The notes below the pieces were generated by a model. That model was not told where the DNA came from, did no database searches, and saw only the letters and a program-made list of their open reading frames with translations. This document shows positions 8,473 through 16,332 of a stretch of DNA of 64,000 nucleotides, piece after piece (the stretch's first letter is position 1; each line of letters starts with the position of its first letter). The stretch spans positions 2,046,001-2,110,000 of the forward strand of contig LR733345.1 of NCBI GenBank assembly GCA_902506225.1. The letters run 5' to 3'. The translations under genes and the position numbers were made by a program. The stretch is from Faucicola sp902506225 (GTDB lineage: Bacteria > Pseudomonadota > Gammaproteobacteria > Pseudomonadales > Moraxellaceae).

Positions 8473-8979
8473 TTAACCAGTCATATTGTTATTAAATGTG
8501 TTATTTTCTAGCGTTGAACTTGCTAATAAAGGATCACTGTTTTCACTGACAGTGTCCTCATCTTCCACCCCATTAAAATAATTTTTTTCAACTTGATAGT
8601 GCGCTTTTAATTCAGCCAATTGCTCAGCCATATTATCAATCGCTAAGGCTAAATTTAACGTGTCAATCGGATGGTTTGCGTTTGCTTGTTGGTGCGTATA
8701 GCGCACCAATTGATTTAAATTTTTACCCATGGCATGCAATTGTCGTAATAGTTTTGGGTCAACTTTAGGAAAATCGCGTTCACGTCTAGGTATAGTGCCT
8801 TTCGTTAATATGGCACGCGCATAGCGTGCTAAATTCATACCTTGAGCTTTTGCTTCAAGCACAGCAAATTCTTCGTCACTAAAGCGAATGTTAAGACGTT
8901 TATCTCGTAATTTTTTCGATGATTTTTTTATTAGTACGTCGTCATCGCTTTGCTTTTTTTCGGCTGATTGTTGTGCCAT
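8473..8979 (-). CDS. mobC: MobC/MbeC-like relaxosome accessory protein
   Basis: A 168-aa protein with a ribbon-helix-helix-like N-terminal part (DKRLNIRFSDEEFAVLEAKA) and the typical bacterial MobC core (MNLARYARAILTKG ... LLRQLHAMGKNLNQLVRY). MobC proteins bind oriT and help the relaxase open and nick the DNA. It is the first gene of the mob operon, 4 bp ahead of the relaxase, as in ColE1 where mbeC precedes mbeA. The C-terminal 50 residues are acidic and Asn-rich and not conserved in kind. Confidence 0.88.
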   Translation of the reverse strand: MAQQSAEKKQSDDDVLIKKSSKKLRDKRLNIRFSDEEFAVLEAKAQGMNLARYARAILTKGTIPRRERDFPKVDPKLLRQLHAMGKNLNQLVRYTHQQANANHPIDTLNLALAIDNMAEQLAELKAHYQVEKNYFNGVEDEDTVSENSDPLLASSTLENNTFNNNMTG

Positions 8980-9101
8980 GTTTAGTGCCTATTTATTTTT
9001 TATAAGGCTTGATTTTGTTTTAAGGGGGTTTGGGGTCTCCCCAATAAGCACCCAGTTTGAACGCAACTTTGTGAAGCGATAACTGAGGGCTTGGGGTTTC
9101 A

Positions 9102-9198
9102 AAAGGGGGTAAGCCCCCTTTGCCAGAACGCAGAGACAACTAATTTACGTTAGTAAATTTGGTGTCTCTGCATGTGCTGGCTATGTCGAAACTAGCCA
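9102..9198. other. candidate origin of transfer (oriT): three adjacent hairpins
   Basis: Upstream of mobC are three inverted repeats in under 100 bp: AAAGGGGG/CCCCCTTT around TAAG (9102-9121), a 19-bp imperfect stem (9130-9148 with 9153-9171, two mismatches, loop GTTA), and TGGCTA/TAGCCA (9178-9198) followed by a T-rich run. Mobilisation origins typically sit beside the mobC-relaxase operon and contain such repeats. No nick site can be assigned by eye. The third hairpin with its T-run could alternatively be a terminator. The rest of the 8980-9328 gap holds no ORF. Confidence 0.45.
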
Positions 9199-9328
9199 CC
9201 TTTTTTTATTATTTCTGATTTTAGCATAGCTAGCAAAAGACAGTAAAGCTAATATTTGCCCAAACCATCCTCTTCTGTTAGTATGGTGAGATTGATTTTC
9301 TGAGAAACATGTTTTATTGGAGTAATGT

Positions 9329-9721
9329 ATGAGTAAGTATCTCAATAAATCTGCCGAACAGTTACAAAAAGAGTTGGCTGAGATTCAACAAGCATTGGAG
9401 CAAAAAGAGAAAGTAGAAATAGCGGCTATCGGTGCTATATTTAGTCGCTTTTTAAAAAGTATTGATGATGCAAAATCTGCTAAATATCACCTAAATATTA
9501 TTGAAAAACATGCAGAAAAATCAGAGAAGAAGGCTTTAAAAATTTTAATAAACAAGTTAAAAACAATTAGATATTTTGAGAGTTTAGAAAATAATTTACA
9601 ACGAACTACGAATAACTCGATGCAAGATAATTCAAAAATACATCAAAATTTAGCGACTAATTCTAAGTATAATACTCCCCGAAAACTAGACCAAAAAATT
9701 GTAGCAAATAAGATAGAATAG
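9329..9721 (+). pseudogene. small coiled-coil protein gene interrupted by an IS3-family element
   Basis: The ORF starts at an ATG preceded by GGAG and encodes a Lys/Glu-rich helical protein (SAEQLQKELAEIQQALEQKE). From residue 114 on, the sequence is only the translated IS left end, so the native C-terminus has been replaced. The displaced DNA beyond the IS (10943-11042) has a coding-like frame (IQDYLEFLSKFSAKF), but it is not in register with this gene after removing the IS and one AAG duplication, so the pieces may not belong together. Its position next to the mob genes suggests a plasmid-borne gene of unknown role. Confidence 0.55.
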
Positions 9722-9745
9722 CCCTTAAGAAAAGAGGTCTATCTA

Positions 9746-10036
9746 ATGACAAAAGTTCGTAAACGTCATAATGCTGAATTTAAAAGCAAAGTTGCTGTTG
9801 AAGCAATTAAAGAGCAAAAAACGATCAATGAGCTGACTGCTGAATACGGTGTTCATGCAACCCAAATCAGCAACTGGAAAAAGCAAGCCTTGGCTGTCAT
9901 ACCAAGTGCCTTTAACACCAAACAGCACGACAACGAACAAGCCCAGCAAGCCATTATCGATGAACTGCATCGGCAACTGGGGCAAGTCATTAGCGAGAGG
10001 GACTGGCTTAAAAAAAAGTCCTCACAGCTACCCTGA
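9746..10036 (+). CDS. IS3-family transposase OrfA (copy 1)
   Basis: A 96-aa protein with the helix-turn-helix of IS3-family OrfA (RKRHNAEFKSKVAVEA ... YGVHATQISNWKKQAL), which binds the element's ends. The C-terminus has a leucine-zipper-like stretch. Eight A residues followed by G (10010-10018) near its end form the expected -1 frameshift site leading into orfB. Confidence 0.9.
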   Translation: MTKVRKRHNAEFKSKVAVEAIKEQKTINELTAEYGVHATQISNWKKQALAVIPSAFNTKQHDNEQAQQAIIDELHRQLGQVISERDWLKKKSSQLP

Positions 10037-10911
10037 ATGCTCGTAAACAACTGCTAGAGCCTGACAGCAAGGATTTCAGTACTCGTAAACAATGTGAACT
10101 ACTCGGTATTAACCGCTCAAGCCTGTACTATCAGCCAATGCCCATCAGTGAGCTTGACGTTACGTTAATGAATCTGCTTGACGAGCAATATACCAGAACC
10201 CCATTTTACGGGGTTAAACGCATGACAGCGTATTTGAGGCAATTAGGCTATCGTGTCAATCACAAGCGAGTACGCAGACTATTACGGCAAATGGGACTCG
10301 ATGCCATCTATCAGCATCCTAACACCAGTAAGCCCAATCCTGAGCATCAAGTTTATCCCTATTTGCTTAGGAATGTACCTATTACCCGCTGTAATCAAGT
10401 ATGGAGTACCGATATCACTTACATCCGCCTGTCTAAGGGCTTTGTGTACTTAATGGCGGTGATTGATTGGTATAGCCGTTATGTTTTAGGTTGGTCGCTA
10501 TCTACCACGCTTGAGGCAGATTTCTGCATTGATACGGTGGGTAAACTACTGCACAATGGGTTACGCTGTGAGATTTTTAATACGGATCAAGGCTCGCAGT
10601 TTACCAGTCCAAGATTTACCACGCCACTCATTGATTCGGGTATTGCTGTAAGCATGGACGGTCGTGGCAGGGCGTTGGATAATATCTTTGTGGAAAGGCT
10701 TTGGCGCTCAGTAAAGTACGAATGCGTGTATTTACGCCAGTTTGATACGGTTAGCCAAGCCAGAGTTGGTTTGAAAGACTATTTTGAGTTTTACAATTAT
10801 GAGCGGTTGCATCAGTCGCTTGATTACCATACCCCTGCACAGGTTTATTTAGATAACAATAGTTCGGTTAATACTGTGCTTTATCAACCCAATTCTATCT
10901 TAATTTTGTGA
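10012..10911 (+). CDS. IS3-family transposase OrfB (copy 1, DDE domain, made by -1 frameshift)
   Basis: The frame is open from the A8G slip site; an internal ATG at 10138 gives the 257-aa form. It contains the IS3-type N-terminal helices (FYGVKRMTAYLRQLGY) and an rve integrase core with acidic residues at WSTDITYIRL, FNTDQGSQFTS and FVERLWRSVKYE, so the DDE triad is intact. Produced as OrfAB by frameshifting, it is the active transposase. Its frame is one base back from orfA. Confidence 0.9.
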   Translation, partial: KKVLTATLNARKQLLEPDSKDFSTRKQCELLGINRSSLYYQPMPISELDVTLMNLLDEQYTRTPFYGVKRMTAYLRQLGYRVNHKRVRRLLRQMGLDAIYQHPNTSKPNPEHQVYPYLLRNVPITRCNQVWSTDITYIRLSKGFVYLMAVIDWYSRYVLGWSLSTTLEADFCIDTVGKLLHNGLRCEIFNTDQGSQFTSPRFTTPLIDSGIAVSMDGRGRALDNIFVERLWRSVKYECVYLRQFDTVSQARVGLKDYFEFYNYERLHQSLDYHTPAQVYLDNNSSVNTVLYQPNSILIL

Positions 10912-10942
10912 TTATTTGGTCTAGACATTGGGGAGTACCTTA

Positions 10943-11042
10943 AAGCAATACAAGATTACTTGGAATTTTTGTCAAAATTTTCTGCCAAGTTTGGACGATT
11001 AAATCCTGCATTAGCTCAGCAGATTGAGCAAATTCTACAATC
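10943..11042 (+). other. 100-bp non-IS segment between two IS copies
   Basis: This piece lies between the right end of IS copy 1 and an assembly gap (N at 11043). One frame (from 10945) is open throughout and reads like real protein (LEFLSKFSAKFGRLNPALAQQIEQ), so it is likely a fragment of an interrupted gene. It cannot be connected to a full gene here. Confidence 0.5.
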
Positions 11043-11121
11043 NTATAATACTCCCAGAAAACTAGACCAAAAAATCGTGGTAAATAAGATAGAATAGCCC
11101 TTAAGCAAAGAGGTCTATCTA

Positions 11122-11412
11122 ATGACAAAAGTTCGTAAGCGTCACAATGCTGAATTTAAAAGCAAAGTTGCCATTGAAGCCATCAAAGAGCAAAAAACGA
11201 TCAATGAGCTGACTGCTGAATACGGTGTTCATGCAACCCAAATCAGCAACTGGAAAAAGCAAGCCTTGGCTGTTATACCAAGTGCCTTTAACACCAAACA
11301 GCACGACAACGAACAAGCCCAGCAAGCTATTATTGATGAACTCCATCGGCAGCTTGGGCAAGTCATTAGCGAGAGGGACTGGCTTAAAAAAAAGTCCTCA
11401 CAGCTCACTTAG
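11122..11412 (+). CDS. IS3-family transposase OrfA (copy 2)
   Basis: 96 aa, nearly identical to the copy 1 OrfA (Val to Ile at one position early on, and Thr for Pro at the end). It carries the same helix-turn-helix and the same A8G slippery run (11386-11394) for a -1 shift into orfB. Confidence 0.9.
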   Translation: MTKVRKRHNAEFKSKVAIEAIKEQKTINELTAEYGVHATQISNWKKQALAVIPSAFNTKQHDNEQAQQAIIDELHRQLGQVISERDWLKKKSSQLT

Positions 11413-12284
11413 AGTCTCGTAAACAACTGCTAGAACCTGACAGCAAGGACTTTAGTACCCGTAAACAATGCGAACTACTCGGTATTAACCGCTCAAGCCT
11501 GTACTATCAGCCAAAGCCCATCAGTAAGCTTGATATCACCTTGATGAACTTGCTTGACGAGCAATATACCAAAGCCCCATTTTACGGGGTTAAACGCATG
11601 ACAGCGTATTTGAGACAATTAGGCTATCAAGTGGGAGAAAAACGAGTTAGGCGACTGCTACGGCAAATGGGGCTAGATGCCATCTACCAGCATCCTAACG
11701 CCAGTAAACCCAATCCTGAGCATCAAGTTTACCCGTATTTGCTTAGAAATGTACCCATCACCCGCTGTAACCAAGTGTGGAGTACCGATATCACATACAT
11801 TCGCCTGTCTAAAGGGTTTGTGTATTTGATGGCGGTGATTGATTGGTACAGCCGTTATGTTTTAGGTTGGTCGCTATCTACCACGCTTGAGGCAGATTTC
11901 TGCATTGATACGGTGGGTAAATTACTGCACAATGGGTTACGCTGTGATATTTTTAATACCGACCAAGGTTCGCAGTTTACCAGTCCAAGATTTACCACGC
12001 CACTCATTGATTCGGGCATTGCTGTAAGCATGGACGGTCGTGGCAGGGCGTTGGATAATATCTTTGTAGAACGGCTTTGGCGGTCAGTAAAATATGAGTG
12101 TGTGTATTTACGGCAGTTTGATACCGTTAGCCAAGCTAGAGCCGGTTTGAAAGACTACTTCGAGTTTTACAATTATGAGCGGTTGCATCAGTCGCTTGAT
12201 TACCATACCCCTGCACAGGTTTATTTAAACAATAGTTCAGTTAATCCTATGCTTTATCAACCCAATTCTATCTTAATTTTGTGA
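11388..12284 (+). CDS. IS3-family transposase OrfB (copy 2)
   Basis: Open from the slip site to the stop, with an internal ATG form beginning at 11541. The DDE core motifs (WSTDITYIRL, FNTDQGSQFTS, FVERLWRSVKYE) are intact. It differs from copy 1 at scattered sites (for example GYQVGEKRVRR against GYRVNHKRVRR) and lacks one Asp codon near the C-terminus, so it is a diverged copy and not an assembly duplicate. Confidence 0.9.
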   Translation, partial: KKVLTAHLESRKQLLEPDSKDFSTRKQCELLGINRSSLYYQPKPISKLDITLMNLLDEQYTKAPFYGVKRMTAYLRQLGYQVGEKRVRRLLRQMGLDAIYQHPNASKPNPEHQVYPYLLRNVPITRCNQVWSTDITYIRLSKGFVYLMAVIDWYSRYVLGWSLSTTLEADFCIDTVGKLLHNGLRCDIFNTDQGSQFTSPRFTTPLIDSGIAVSMDGRGRALDNIFVERLWRSVKYECVYLRQFDTVSQARAGLKDYFEFYNYERLHQSLDYHTPAQVYLNNSSVNPMLYQPNSILIL

Positions 12285-12316
12285 TTATTTGGTCTGGACA
12301 TTGGGGAGTACCTTAN

Positions 12317-12474
12317 TATTCGTTCAAATCATACGCACTAAAGAATTTGCCAGTACGCTTAAGATGCTCATAGCTTAACGCATTAACGTAGTTCCATACG
12401 AAATTAACCAAACCACTTAGGCGGTTAAGCTTTGCTGTGTGTTTATCTCGTATGCGTAGCTTGAGTGTTTTCAT
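12317..12474 (-). pseudogene. tnpB: N-terminal fragment of IS200/IS605-type TnpB (OrfB)
   Basis: The 52-aa piece starts at MKTLKLRIRDKHTAKL and continues with LSGLVNFVWNYVNALSYEHL, the hallmark beginning of IS605 OrfB/TnpB proteins (RNA-guided nucleases). It is cut off at the gap base 12316, where the IS3 copy 2 begins. The RuvC domain and the omega-RNA-bearing 3' end are absent. Whether the gene is truly truncated or only lost at the assembly gap cannot be told. Confidence 0.75.
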
Positions 12475-12510
12475 GCAAATTATTTTAGCAAAATTTATGC
12501 AAGCGTTATA

Positions 12511-12630
12511 GTGTACAAGTTGCCTTATATCCACCGCCTAAAGGCGGTGGTTTTACGGCAACGGCTGATAGTGTACAAGTTGCCTTATATCCACCGCCTA
12601 AAGTCGGTGGTTTTACGGCAACGGCTGATA
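12511..12630. repeat. tandem 60-bp repeat with IS605-type end hairpin
   Basis: Two head-to-tail copies (12511-12570 and 12571-12630) differ by one base. Each carries the hairpin CCACCGCCTAAAGGCGGTGG (second copy with GT for GG in the right arm). Imperfect hairpins of this type form the recognition ends of IS200/IS605 elements, and the repeat lies just upstream of the tnpB fragment, so this is probably a duplicated left end. Confidence 0.8.
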
Positions 12631-13005
12631 AAGACTGAGCGCGTCGATGGCAGTCGGACGTTGGCTGATGGCAGCCAAGTTTTTTAATGGATACGCCTTA
12701 CGCTGCTGTTTGCCAAGTGCAATACTATCTGCTTGGCTTAGAAGCTTGCCTTGGTAGCGATGGCGCGTCAAATCCACGCACTGAGCATGCTGTAAGGATT
12801 TGGGCAAAGCGATAGCGATGGGCAGCGCGGCTGTTGCGTGTGTTGCTATTTTTTTGGTCGCTGTTTCTTTAGCGGCTGGTTTTTTTGCCGGTATTTTGTT
12901 AGCCGTGGTTTGAAAAGCCGTATTGTTTGCACCTGTTTGAGTGGTTGTTGTTTGGGCATTTGTTGTTTCAGTCGTTGGGTCTTGAGGCTTTTTTTTGCTA
13001 GGCAT
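12613..13005 (-). pseudogene. unknown Ala/Lys/Thr-rich protein, 3' end replaced by IS605 end
   Basis: The frame encodes 130 aa. Residues 1-65 are a low-complexity, basic Thr/Ala/Lys-rich tail of the kind seen in DNA-associated or disordered linkers (AKKPAAKETATKKIATHA). Residues 66-126 look globular (LPKSLQHAQCVDLTRHRYQGKL, AAISQRPTAIDALS). The last residues and stop lie inside the 60-bp repeat, so the native C-terminus was lost by insertion. I do not recognise a family. It is divergent from the pot operon. Confidence 0.5.
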
Positions 13006-13389
13006 GGCGTGTCTCTTAAATTTTCAATAGCTAAATATTCAATAGTTAAATGTTCAATCGGTCACTAGCTAAATCATCATCATATAAAAGTCGTTCAAGC
13101 TTGCTATTTTAATGGCTTTGGTAAAAAGTTACGTTGCTTATTTGTGCCAAATCAACCCCTTATTATCGACTAAAATCAGCCACTAATTAGCCACTAAAAT
13201 TTTATGAACAGCAGGTCAATTTTCAGTAACATTTTTTAATTTTAGCCGTTATACTGAACGCAACTTTTAACTGTATTTTCACAGGTGAAACTATCGAAAA
13301 ACTCTGTATTTATGTTGTCATGCTGATTGCGCTTTGACCCTACATAAATATGCCATTTTAGCCCGCTATTTTAGCCTTGCCGTGAGATT
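13006..13389. other. intergenic region upstream of potABCD
   Basis: About 380 bp between the divergent truncated gene and potA. It is AT-rich and probably contains both promoters. It includes a near-repeat of AATAGCTAAATATTCAATAG and AATAGTTAAATGTTCAATCG around 13025-13060. I find no confident operator, riboswitch or RNA gene. Confidence 0.35.
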
Positions 13390-13395
13390 GTGCCT

Positions 13396-14583
13396 ATGTC
13401 TGCATCAACGTCCGCATCAACGCCACAAACCACCCTAAACGCACCATCAGCTATGCCTGATAGCGCCCAGCCGACCAACCAAAAACCGGTACTACTACAA
13501 ATCCGTCATTTATCCAAATCTTATGGCGATACCCAAATTTTGCAAAATATCAATCTAGATATTTATGACGGGGAGTTTTTGACGCTGCTGGGTCCTTCTG
13601 GCTGTGGCAAAACCACCCTACTACGCTTGATTGGCGGGTTTGAGCTACCCAATGCCGGTAGTTTGCAGTTAGAAGGGGTTGATATTGCAGGCTTACCTGC
13701 GGAAAAACGTCCGATTAATACGGTGTTTCAGCAGTATGCCCTGTTTCCGCACATGAACGTGTACGACAATATCGCCTATGGACTAAAACTTAAAGGCGTA
13801 CCCAAAACCGAAATCGACCAGCGGGTGCGGGAAGCGTTGGCGATGGTGCAACTTGACCATACCATCAATCGTCGTCCGCAAGATCTGTCGGGGGGTCAGC
13901 AGCAGCGTATCGCCATCGCCCGTGCCGTGGTGAATCGCCCAAAAATGCTGCTACTTGATGAACCTCTCTCAGCGCTCGATGCCAAACTACGTGAGCAAAT
14001 GCAATCAGAACTCAAACGCTTACAGCGTGAACTGGGTATTACCTTTGTGTTCGTGACCCACGACCAACAAGAGGCCTTATCGATGTCTGACCGGATTGCC
14101 GTCATGAAAAACGGCGTATTCCAGCAAATTGATACGCCCATTGGTATCTATGAATCGCCTGCCAATTTATTTACCGCAAGCTTTATTGGCGAAACCAACT
14201 TGTTTAAAGGTAAAGTGCTAGCGGTCAACCCAGCCACCATCAAAGTGGAAGTGGTGGAGCAAAATGACGGCTTTCATCCGATTCGTGAATTGCCCCGGCC
14301 AAAATTTGACGTGCAAGTCGGTCAAAATGTCAACTTACTGCTGCGTCCTGAAGATATCCGCGTGTACTACACCCATGAAGGTCATGAAGGCTTAATCGGC
14401 AACGTGGTAGATAGTGCTTATAAAGGCAGCACATTAGATTCTGTGATTCGATTAAAAAACGGCAATATCGTCAAAACGTCAGAGTACTTTAACGAAGACG
14501 ATCCAAATTTTAACTATAAACTGGGTCAAGAAGTGCGTATTGACTGGGTCGATGGTTGGGAGTGGATTTTGCCAGATGAATAA
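13396..14583 (+). CDS. potA: polyamine ABC transporter ATP-binding protein PotA
   Basis: The ATPase of a spermidine/putrescine importer. About 30 disordered N-terminal residues precede the ABC domain: Walker A GPSGCGKTT, Q-loop, signature LSGGQQQRIAIARA, Walker B LLLDEPLSALD, and the switch His in FVTHDQQEA. The C-terminal part (about 280-395) is a TOBE domain (NLLLRPEDIRVY). An upstream in-frame GTG at 13390 could add two residues; ATG 13396 is preferred. It is the first gene of potABCD and its stop overlaps the potB start (ATGAATAA). Confidence 0.93.
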   Translation: MSASTSASTPQTTLNAPSAMPDSAQPTNQKPVLLQIRHLSKSYGDTQILQNINLDIYDGEFLTLLGPSGCGKTTLLRLIGGFELPNAGSLQLEGVDIAGLPAEKRPINTVFQQYALFPHMNVYDNIAYGLKLKGVPKTEIDQRVREALAMVQLDHTINRRPQDLSGGQQQRIAIARAVVNRPKMLLLDEPLSALDAKLREQMQSELKRLQRELGITFVFVTHDQQEALSMSDRIAVMKNGVFQQIDTPIGIYESPANLFTASFIGETNLFKGKVLAVNPATIKVEVVEQNDGFHPIRELPRPKFDVQVGQNVNLLLRPEDIRVYYTHEGHEGLIGNVVDSAYKGSTLDSVIRLKNGNIVKTSEYFNEDDPNFNYKLGQEVRIDWVDGWEWILPDE

Positions 14584-15508
14584 TACTACTTCACCTTCGA
14601 CCTCTAGCGTTTCGACTGCTACCGCGCCTGCCGCGGTTATCGCAAAGCAAGGCGGGCGCGGCTTTCAGCGTGCGACCCTGTTTGTGATTTGGGCATGGTT
14701 GATTATTTTTGCCCTGATTCCCAATATCTTGGTGATTGCCGCCAGTTTTTTGACCCGGGATGAAGATAAGTTTTTAACACTGCCGGTCACCCTCGACAAC
14801 TATATTCGATTGATTGATCCGCTTTATTTAAAAGTGTTTTTGCATTCGCTGTCGATGGCAGGGATGACGACGATTATCTGTTTGCTGCTCGGTTATCCAT
14901 TTGCCTACTTTGTTAGTAAAGCGGATAAAAAATGGCAGTCATTATTGATGTTATTGCTAGTGATTCCGTTTTGGACCAACTCATTGGTGCGTCTGTATGC
15001 GGTGAAACTCATTATGGCGGCCAATGGTCTGCTCAGCACCCTGCTGATTAACCTTGGGCTTATCAACGAGCCACTGCAAATTTTATATACCCAAAAAGCG
15101 GTGATTGGCGGTTTGGTGTATTTGCTGTTTCCGTTTATGGTACTGCCCCTGTATGCGGTATTTGTGGATTTGCGTGACGATTATATTTTGGCATCCAAAG
15201 ATTTGGGCGCTAACAAGCTACAAACCTTTTGGCACGTGATTTTGCCGCTCACTACACCCGGGATTATTTCAGGGGTATTGTTGGTACTGTTGCCTGCCAT
15301 GGGCATGTTTTATGTGGCGGATATCTTGGGCGGTTCACGTAACTTGCTGGTGGGCAATATCATCAAATCGCAGTTTTTGGATGCCCGTGACTGGCCATTT
15401 GGTGCCGCGGCGTCCGTGCTATTGACGCTTGCCATGGCATTGCTGATTATGGCGTATCGAGCCAGTAGTAAACGCATTGGCAAAACTGACTACAACGAAG
15501 TGGCATAA
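14576..15508 (+). CDS. potB: polyamine ABC transporter permease PotB
   Basis: An inner-membrane permease of about 310 aa with six predicted helices and the binding-protein-dependent transport EAA loop (ASKDLGANKLQTFWHVILPLTTPGI). The start at 14576 is chosen because it overlaps the potA stop as ATGAATAA, implying translational coupling; the longer frame from 14540 would overlap potA by 44 bp and adds an unlikely leader. The first 30 residues are Ser/Thr/Ala-rich and cytoplasmic. Confidence 0.92.
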   Translation: MNNTTSPSTSSVSTATAPAAVIAKQGGRGFQRATLFVIWAWLIIFALIPNILVIAASFLTRDEDKFLTLPVTLDNYIRLIDPLYLKVFLHSLSMAGMTTIICLLLGYPFAYFVSKADKKWQSLLMLLLVIPFWTNSLVRLYAVKLIMAANGLLSTLLINLGLINEPLQILYTQKAVIGGLVYLLFPFMVLPLYAVFVDLRDDYILASKDLGANKLQTFWHVILPLTTPGIISGVLLVLLPAMGMFYVADILGGSRNLLVGNIIKSQFLDARDWPFGAAASVLLTLAMALLIMAYRASSKRIGKTDYNEVA

Positions 15509-15518
15509 GGGGGACGCT

Positions 15519-16322
15519 ATGTCTAATACTATGAAATGGCTGTCTCGCCTGTATTTGACCATCGTATATCTGCTGATGTTCTCGCCGATTGCGGTGATGG
15601 TGATTTTCTCGTTTAATGCCTCAAAAGTCGGCTATCGATGGGGCGGTTTTAGCACCCATTGGTACAGCGAGTTATTTAGTAATGCCGCGATGGTACAAGC
15701 TGCCATCAACTCGGTCATATTGGCGGTAGTGGCTGCGACGATTTCCACTGCGATTGGCGGTTTGACGGCGTTAGCGTTACAGCGTTATGACTTTAAAGGT
15801 AAATCGATACTACAAAGCTTGCTATTTGTGCTGATGATGTCGCCTGAGATTGTGTTGGCGATTTCGCTATTGGCGTTATTTTTGATTGTGGGGATACAGC
15901 TGGGTTTTGTGACGTTGCTAATTGCGCACATTACCTTTTGTCTGCCGTTTGTGGTGATTACGGTGACTGCGCGTCTATCTAGCCTCGACACCCGAGTATT
16001 AGAAGCGGCGCGTGATTTGGGTGCCAATGAATTCACCATGATTCGTACCGTGCTTGTACCGATTATTTTGCCTGCGATTTTGGCGGGCTGGGTGCTTGCC
16101 TTTACCCTATCGCTTGATGATGTGGTGGTATCGACGTTCAATACAGGGCCTGACTTTGAGATTTTACCCTTACAGATTTACTCGATGGTGCGTGTTGGGG
16201 TAAAACCTGAAGTCAACGCCGTTGGCACAATCTTGCTCGTAATCTCGCTACTGGGTCTGATTATCTCGCAGTTATTACTTGCCAAAAAGTCGATAAATCT
16301 ACCATCGACCCAAAAACGTTAA
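15519..16322 (+). CDS. potC: polyamine ABC transporter permease PotC
   Basis: 267-aa second permease of the polyamine importer, with the EAA motif (AARDLGANEFTMIRTVLVPIILPAI) and the DDVVVSTF segment typical of PotC. ATG 15519 is preceded by AAGGGGGA, a strong ribosome binding site, and starts 10 bp after the potB stop; the longer frame from 15477 overlaps potB and is less likely. It pairs with PotB to form the channel. Confidence 0.93.
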   Translation: MSNTMKWLSRLYLTIVYLLMFSPIAVMVIFSFNASKVGYRWGGFSTHWYSELFSNAAMVQAAINSVILAVVAATISTAIGGLTALALQRYDFKGKSILQSLLFVLMMSPEIVLAISLLALFLIVGIQLGFVTLLIAHITFCLPFVVITVTARLSSLDTRVLEAARDLGANEFTMIRTVLVPIILPAILAGWVLAFTLSLDDVVVSTFNTGPDFEILPLQIYSMVRVGVKPEVNAVGTILLVISLLGLIISQLLLAKKSINLPSTQKR

Positions 16323-16332
16323 GGAGACTTAT

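Larger units (their letters stand above)
9668..10942 (+). mobile_element. IS3-family insertion sequence, copy 1 (1275 bp)
   Basis: The ends are imperfect inverted repeats sharing TACTCCCC (9673-9680 and, inverted, 10930-10937), with weaker matching out to 9668 and 10942. The flanks carry AAG on both sides (9665-9667 and 10943-10945), consistent with the 3-bp target duplication of this family. Inside are orfA and orfB with an A8G slippery run. The element looks complete and potentially active. The outer limits were also set by comparison with copy 2, which shares exactly this span. Confidence 0.85.
11044..12315 (+). mobile_element. IS3-family insertion sequence, copy 2 (1272 bp)
   Basis: Same element as copy 1 with scattered base differences and one codon fewer near the end of orfB. 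It is bounded on both sides by single N bases (11043 and 12316), so its flanks, and hence any target duplication, are unreliable. The ends are TATAATACTCCC and GGGGAGTACCTTA as in copy 1. Confidence 0.8.

Noticed and set aside
12511..12630. Tandem repeats that might suggest a CRISPR array
   Set aside because: Only two units, head-to-tail without spacers, and each contains an IS605-type hairpin. No cas genes are present in the window.
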